From: Bradyrhizobium sp. LTSP885
GTDB taxonomy: Bacteria; Pseudomonadota; Alphaproteobacteria; Rhizobiales; Xanthobacteraceae
Assembly: GCF_000938305.1 (NCBI RefSeq)
Contig: NZ_JYMT01000020.1
Span: 77,098-141,097, forward strand
Reading direction: 5' to 3'
Length of the DNA stretch: 64,000 nucleotides
A model generated the notes under the pieces. The model was not told the DNA's origin and made no database searches. It worked only from the letters and a program-made list of their open reading frames with translations. A program made the position numbers and the translations under genes. Of this stretch, positions 61,924-64,000 are shown one piece after another. The number at the start of each line of letters is the position of its first letter. Position 1 is the stretch's first letter.

Positions 61924-62886
61924 ATGTCCGATGCCCATTCCGCCGGCTGGCGTCCCGCGACTTTTTATCCCGATCCCGCGATCCATGCGCTCGACCCGCG
62001 CTTCGAGAAATACTGGCTGAAGCTCTCCGCGGTGGAGCGGCTGACCACCGGCCTGCGCTGGGCCGAAGGCCCGGTGTGGTTCGGCGACGGGCGCTATCTG
62101 CTCTGCAGCGACATCCCGAACCAGCGCATCCTCAAATGGGAGGAAGAGACCGGCGCGGTCAGCATCTTCCGCAAGCCCTCCAACTTCGCCAACGGCAACA
62201 CCCGCGATCGCCAGGGCCGGCTGGTCACCTGCGAACACGGCGGCCGGCGCGTGGTGCGCACCGAATATGACGGATCCATTACGGTACTGATCGACGCCTT
62301 CGACGGCAAGCGGCTGAATTCGCCCAACGACGTCGTGGTGAAATCCGACGGCTCGATCTGGTTCAGCGATCCCACCTTCGGCCTGCTCGGCAATTACGAG
62401 GGCTACAAGGTCGAGTCCGAGATCGACCCGAATGTCTACCGGCTCGATCCGGCAACCGGCAAGGCCACCATCGTCGCCGAAGGCGTGCTGGGACCGAACG
62501 GGCTGTGCTTCTCGCCGGACGAGAAGATCCTTTACGTGGTGGAATCCCGCGGCGAGCCGACCCGCAAGATTCTTGCTTACGACGTCTCCCCGGACGGCAC
62601 CAAAATTTCCAACAAGCGCGTGTTCATCGATGCCGGGCCCGGCACGCCCGACGGCATGCGCTGCGACATCGACGGCAATCTGTGGTGCGGCTGGGGCATG
62701 GGCGATCCCGAGCTCGACGGCGTCGTCGTGTTCGCGCCCGACGGCGTCATGATCGGCCGCATTGCGCTGCCCGAGCGCTGCGCCAACCTTTGCTTCGGCG
62801 GCCTGAAGCGCAACCGCCTGTTCATGGCGGCGAGCCAGTCGATCTATGCGCTCTATGTCAACACCCAAGGCGCGCTCGGCGGTTAG
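61924..62886 (+). CDS. SMP-30/gluconolactonase family sugar lactonase
   Basis: 320-residue beta-propeller hydrolase. The metal-binding Glu is in WAEGPVWF, an Asn/Asp site in RLNSPNDVVVKSDGSIWFSDPTFG, and the late Asp in GTPDGMRCDIDGNLW. These are the SMP-30 metal ligands. It would open a sugar-acid lactone such as the product of the divergent dehydrogenase. The start at 61924 is chosen because the longer frame from 61741 overlaps the dehydrogenase gene. A strong hairpin terminator follows. Confidence 0.92.
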   Translation: MSDAHSAGWRPATFYPDPAIHALDPRFEKYWLKLSAVERLTTGLRWAEGPVWFGDGRYLLCSDIPNQRILKWEEETGAVSIFRKPSNFANGNTRDRQGRLVTCEHGGRRVVRTEYDGSITVLIDAFDGKRLNSPNDVVVKSDGSIWFSDPTFGLLGNYEGYKVESEIDPNVYRLDPATGKATIVAEGVLGPNGLCFSPDEKILYVVESRGEPTRKILAYDVSPDGTKISNKRVFIDAGPGTPDGMRCDIDGNLWCGWGMGDPELDGVVVFAPDGVMIGRIALPERCANLCFGGLKRNRLFMAASQSIYALYVNTQGALGG

Positions 62887-62892
62887 AAACGA

Positions 62893-62926
62893 GCGACGCC
62901 GGAGCGATCTCTCGCTCCGGCGTCGC
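62893..62926. terminator. bidirectional terminator between lactonase and aldehyde dehydrogenase genes
   Basis: Perfect 15-bp stem GCGACGCCGGAGCGA/TCGCTCCGGCGTCGC with a 4-base loop. It lies 6 bases after the lactonase stop and 17 before the convergent dehydrogenase stop. ATTTG follows on the plus strand, a minimal U-tract. Confidence 0.82.
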
Positions 62927-62943
62927 ATTTGCGTCACGAAACC

Positions 62944-64000
62944 TTACGCCGCGTTGTAGCCCGCGACGGCCTTGGCTTCGAGATACTCTTCCAGACCGTA
63001 GCGGCCCCACTCGCGGCCGTTGCCGGACTGCTTGTAGCCGCCGAACGGAGCGGAGCGCTCGTTCGGGACGCCCTGCAGGTTGACGTTGCCGGCGCGGATC
63101 TGGCGGCCGACGCGGCGCGCGGTTTCCACGGTGTCGGCGGAGACGTAACCGGCGAGACCATAGGGCGTGTCGTTGGCGATCTTGACGGCTTCGGCTTCGT
63201 CCTTGGCGCCGAGGATCGTCAGCACCGGTCCGAAGATTTCTTCGCGGGCGATCGTCATGTCGTTGGTGACGTCAGCGAAGATGGTCGGACGGACATAGAA
63301 GCCCTTGTTGACGCCCTCGGGCAGACCCGTTCCGCCGGCAACGAGGGTTGCGCCCTCGTCGATGCCCTTCTGGATCAGCGCCTGGATCTTGTCCCACTGG
63401 CCGCGGTTGACGACCGGACCGATGGTGGTGCCATCGCCACGCGGGTCGCCCGCCTTGGTCTTGTCGGCGACGCCCTTGGCGATCGCGGCCACTTCCTTCA
63501 TCTTGGAGAGCGGCACGATCATGCGCGACGGCGCGTTGCAGGACTGGCCCGAGTTGTTGAACATGTGCATCACGCCGCCGGTCACCGCCTTGGCAAGATC
63601 GGCGCCGTCGAGGATCACGTTCGGCGATTTGCCGCCGAGTTCCTGGCTGACGCGTTTCACGGTCGGAGCCGCGCGCTTGGCGACGTCGACGCCGGCGCGG
63701 GTCGAGCCGGTGAACGAGATCATGTCGATGTCCGGGTGCTCGCTCATCGCAGCACCGACCTCCGGGCCAAGACCGTTGAGCAGGTTGAACACGCCCTTCG
63801 GCACGCCGGCTTCGTGAAGGATTTCGGCGAAGATCAGCGCCGAGGTCGGGGTGAACTCCGAAGGCTTCAGGATCATGGTGCAGCCGGCGGCGAGCGCGGG
63901 CGCGACCTTGCAGGCGATCTGGTTGAGCGGCCAGTTCCAGGGGGTGATCATGCCGATCACGCCGACCGGCTCGCGCACGATCACGGCGGTGCCCATGGTC
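62944..64000 (-). CDS. aldehyde dehydrogenase (5' end beyond window)
   Basis: At least 351 residues of an NAD(P)-dependent aldehyde dehydrogenase; the N-terminal part lies past 64000. Visible are PWNWPLNQIACKVAPALAAGCTMILKPSE, FTGSTRAG, the catalytic glutamate in ELGGKSPNVI and the catalytic cysteine in NNSGQSCNAPSR. EEIFGPVLTILG and PFGGYKQSGNGRE follow. In sugar-acid pathways this role can be 2-oxoglutarate semialdehyde dehydrogenase, which fits the adjacent genes, but the sequence alone fits many aldehydes. It is convergent with the lactonase. Confidence 0.9.
   Translation of the reverse strand, partial: TMGTAVIVREPVGVIGMITPWNWPLNQIACKVAPALAAGCTMILKPSEFTPTSALIFAEILHEAGVPKGVFNLLNGLGPEVGAAMSEHPDIDMISFTGSTRAGVDVAKRAAPTVKRVSQELGGKSPNVILDGADLAKAVTGGVMHMFNNSGQSCNAPSRMIVPLSKMKEVAAIAKGVADKTKAGDPRGDGTTIGPVVNRGQWDKIQALIQKGIDEGATLVAGGTGLPEGVNKGFYVRPTIFADVTNDMTIAREEIFGPVLTILGAKDEAEAVKIANDTPYGLAGYVSADTVETARRVGRQIRAGNVNLQGVPNERSAPFGGYKQSGNGREWGRYGLEEYLEAKAVAGYNAA

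Overview
The window looks like a chromosomal segment of a high-GC alphaproteobacterium, most likely Bradyrhizobium or a close relative in the Nitrobacteraceae. The evidence is the strong GC bias, dense ABC and TRAP transporter content, paralogous lipid and PHA genes, a P450-reductase fusion, and several families of short palindromic extragenic repeats of the kind scattered through Bradyrhizobium genomes. No rRNA, tRNA, CRISPR array, transposase or phage gene was recognised. About 54 protein genes are called, most in tight operons with ATGA stop/start overlaps.

Layout. 83-5278 (minus): an alpha/beta hydrolase, a DUF445 membrane protein, a phasin, and a translationally coupled phaE-like/phaC (class III)/GNAT set. 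5450-6947 (plus): an alpha/beta hydrolase and an exported SnoaL-like protein. 7084-14793 (minus): a spermidine-synthase-like protein, a P450/P450-reductase fusion, an epoxide-hydrolase-like protein, a WS/DGAT acyltransferase, a second alpha/beta hydrolase paralogous to the first, and a DUF6489 protein. Together these suggest storage-lipid and fatty-acyl metabolism.

15182-28933 (plus): two complete peptide-type ABC importers (SBP, two permeases, two ATPases each) flank a gamma-glutamyltransferase and a DUF1028 protein, which looks like a peptide or gamma-glutamyl compound scavenging locus. 29169-35174 (minus): a RidA-like protein, then a TetR regulator, membrane-fusion adaptor and RND pump with an operator palindrome at the promoter. 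35240-39830: a split ThDP decarboxylase (ComD/ComE-like), a P450, a six-TM potassium channel and ornithine aminotransferase.

39914-50806 (minus): a hydroxy-acid oxidase, then a putative catabolic operon in transcription order: SsuABC/NMT1-type ABC importer, enolase-superfamily protein, Gfo/Idh/MocA dehydrogenase, DUF993 protein and a xylose-isomerase-like TIM barrel. A RutR-like TetR gene and a VOC protein lie upstream. I cannot assign the substrate; this is the best candidate here for an undescribed pathway. 51027-55275: two PfkB kinases, an FAD-dependent ferredoxin-type reductase and an enoyl-CoA hydratase. 55284-64000: a sugar-acid locus with a TRAP transporter, an IlvD/Edd dehydratase, a FadR-type GntR regulator, a uronate-dehydrogenase-like enzyme, an SMP-30 lactonase and an aldehyde dehydrogenase cut by the window end. 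A shared palindrome, TATTGWCAATA, in its promoters predicts local GntR control.

Four copies of one ~120-140 bp inverted-repeat element and two copies of another punctuate the intergenic spaces. One copy has invaded the 3' end of the ribokinase gene and supplies its last codons and stop.
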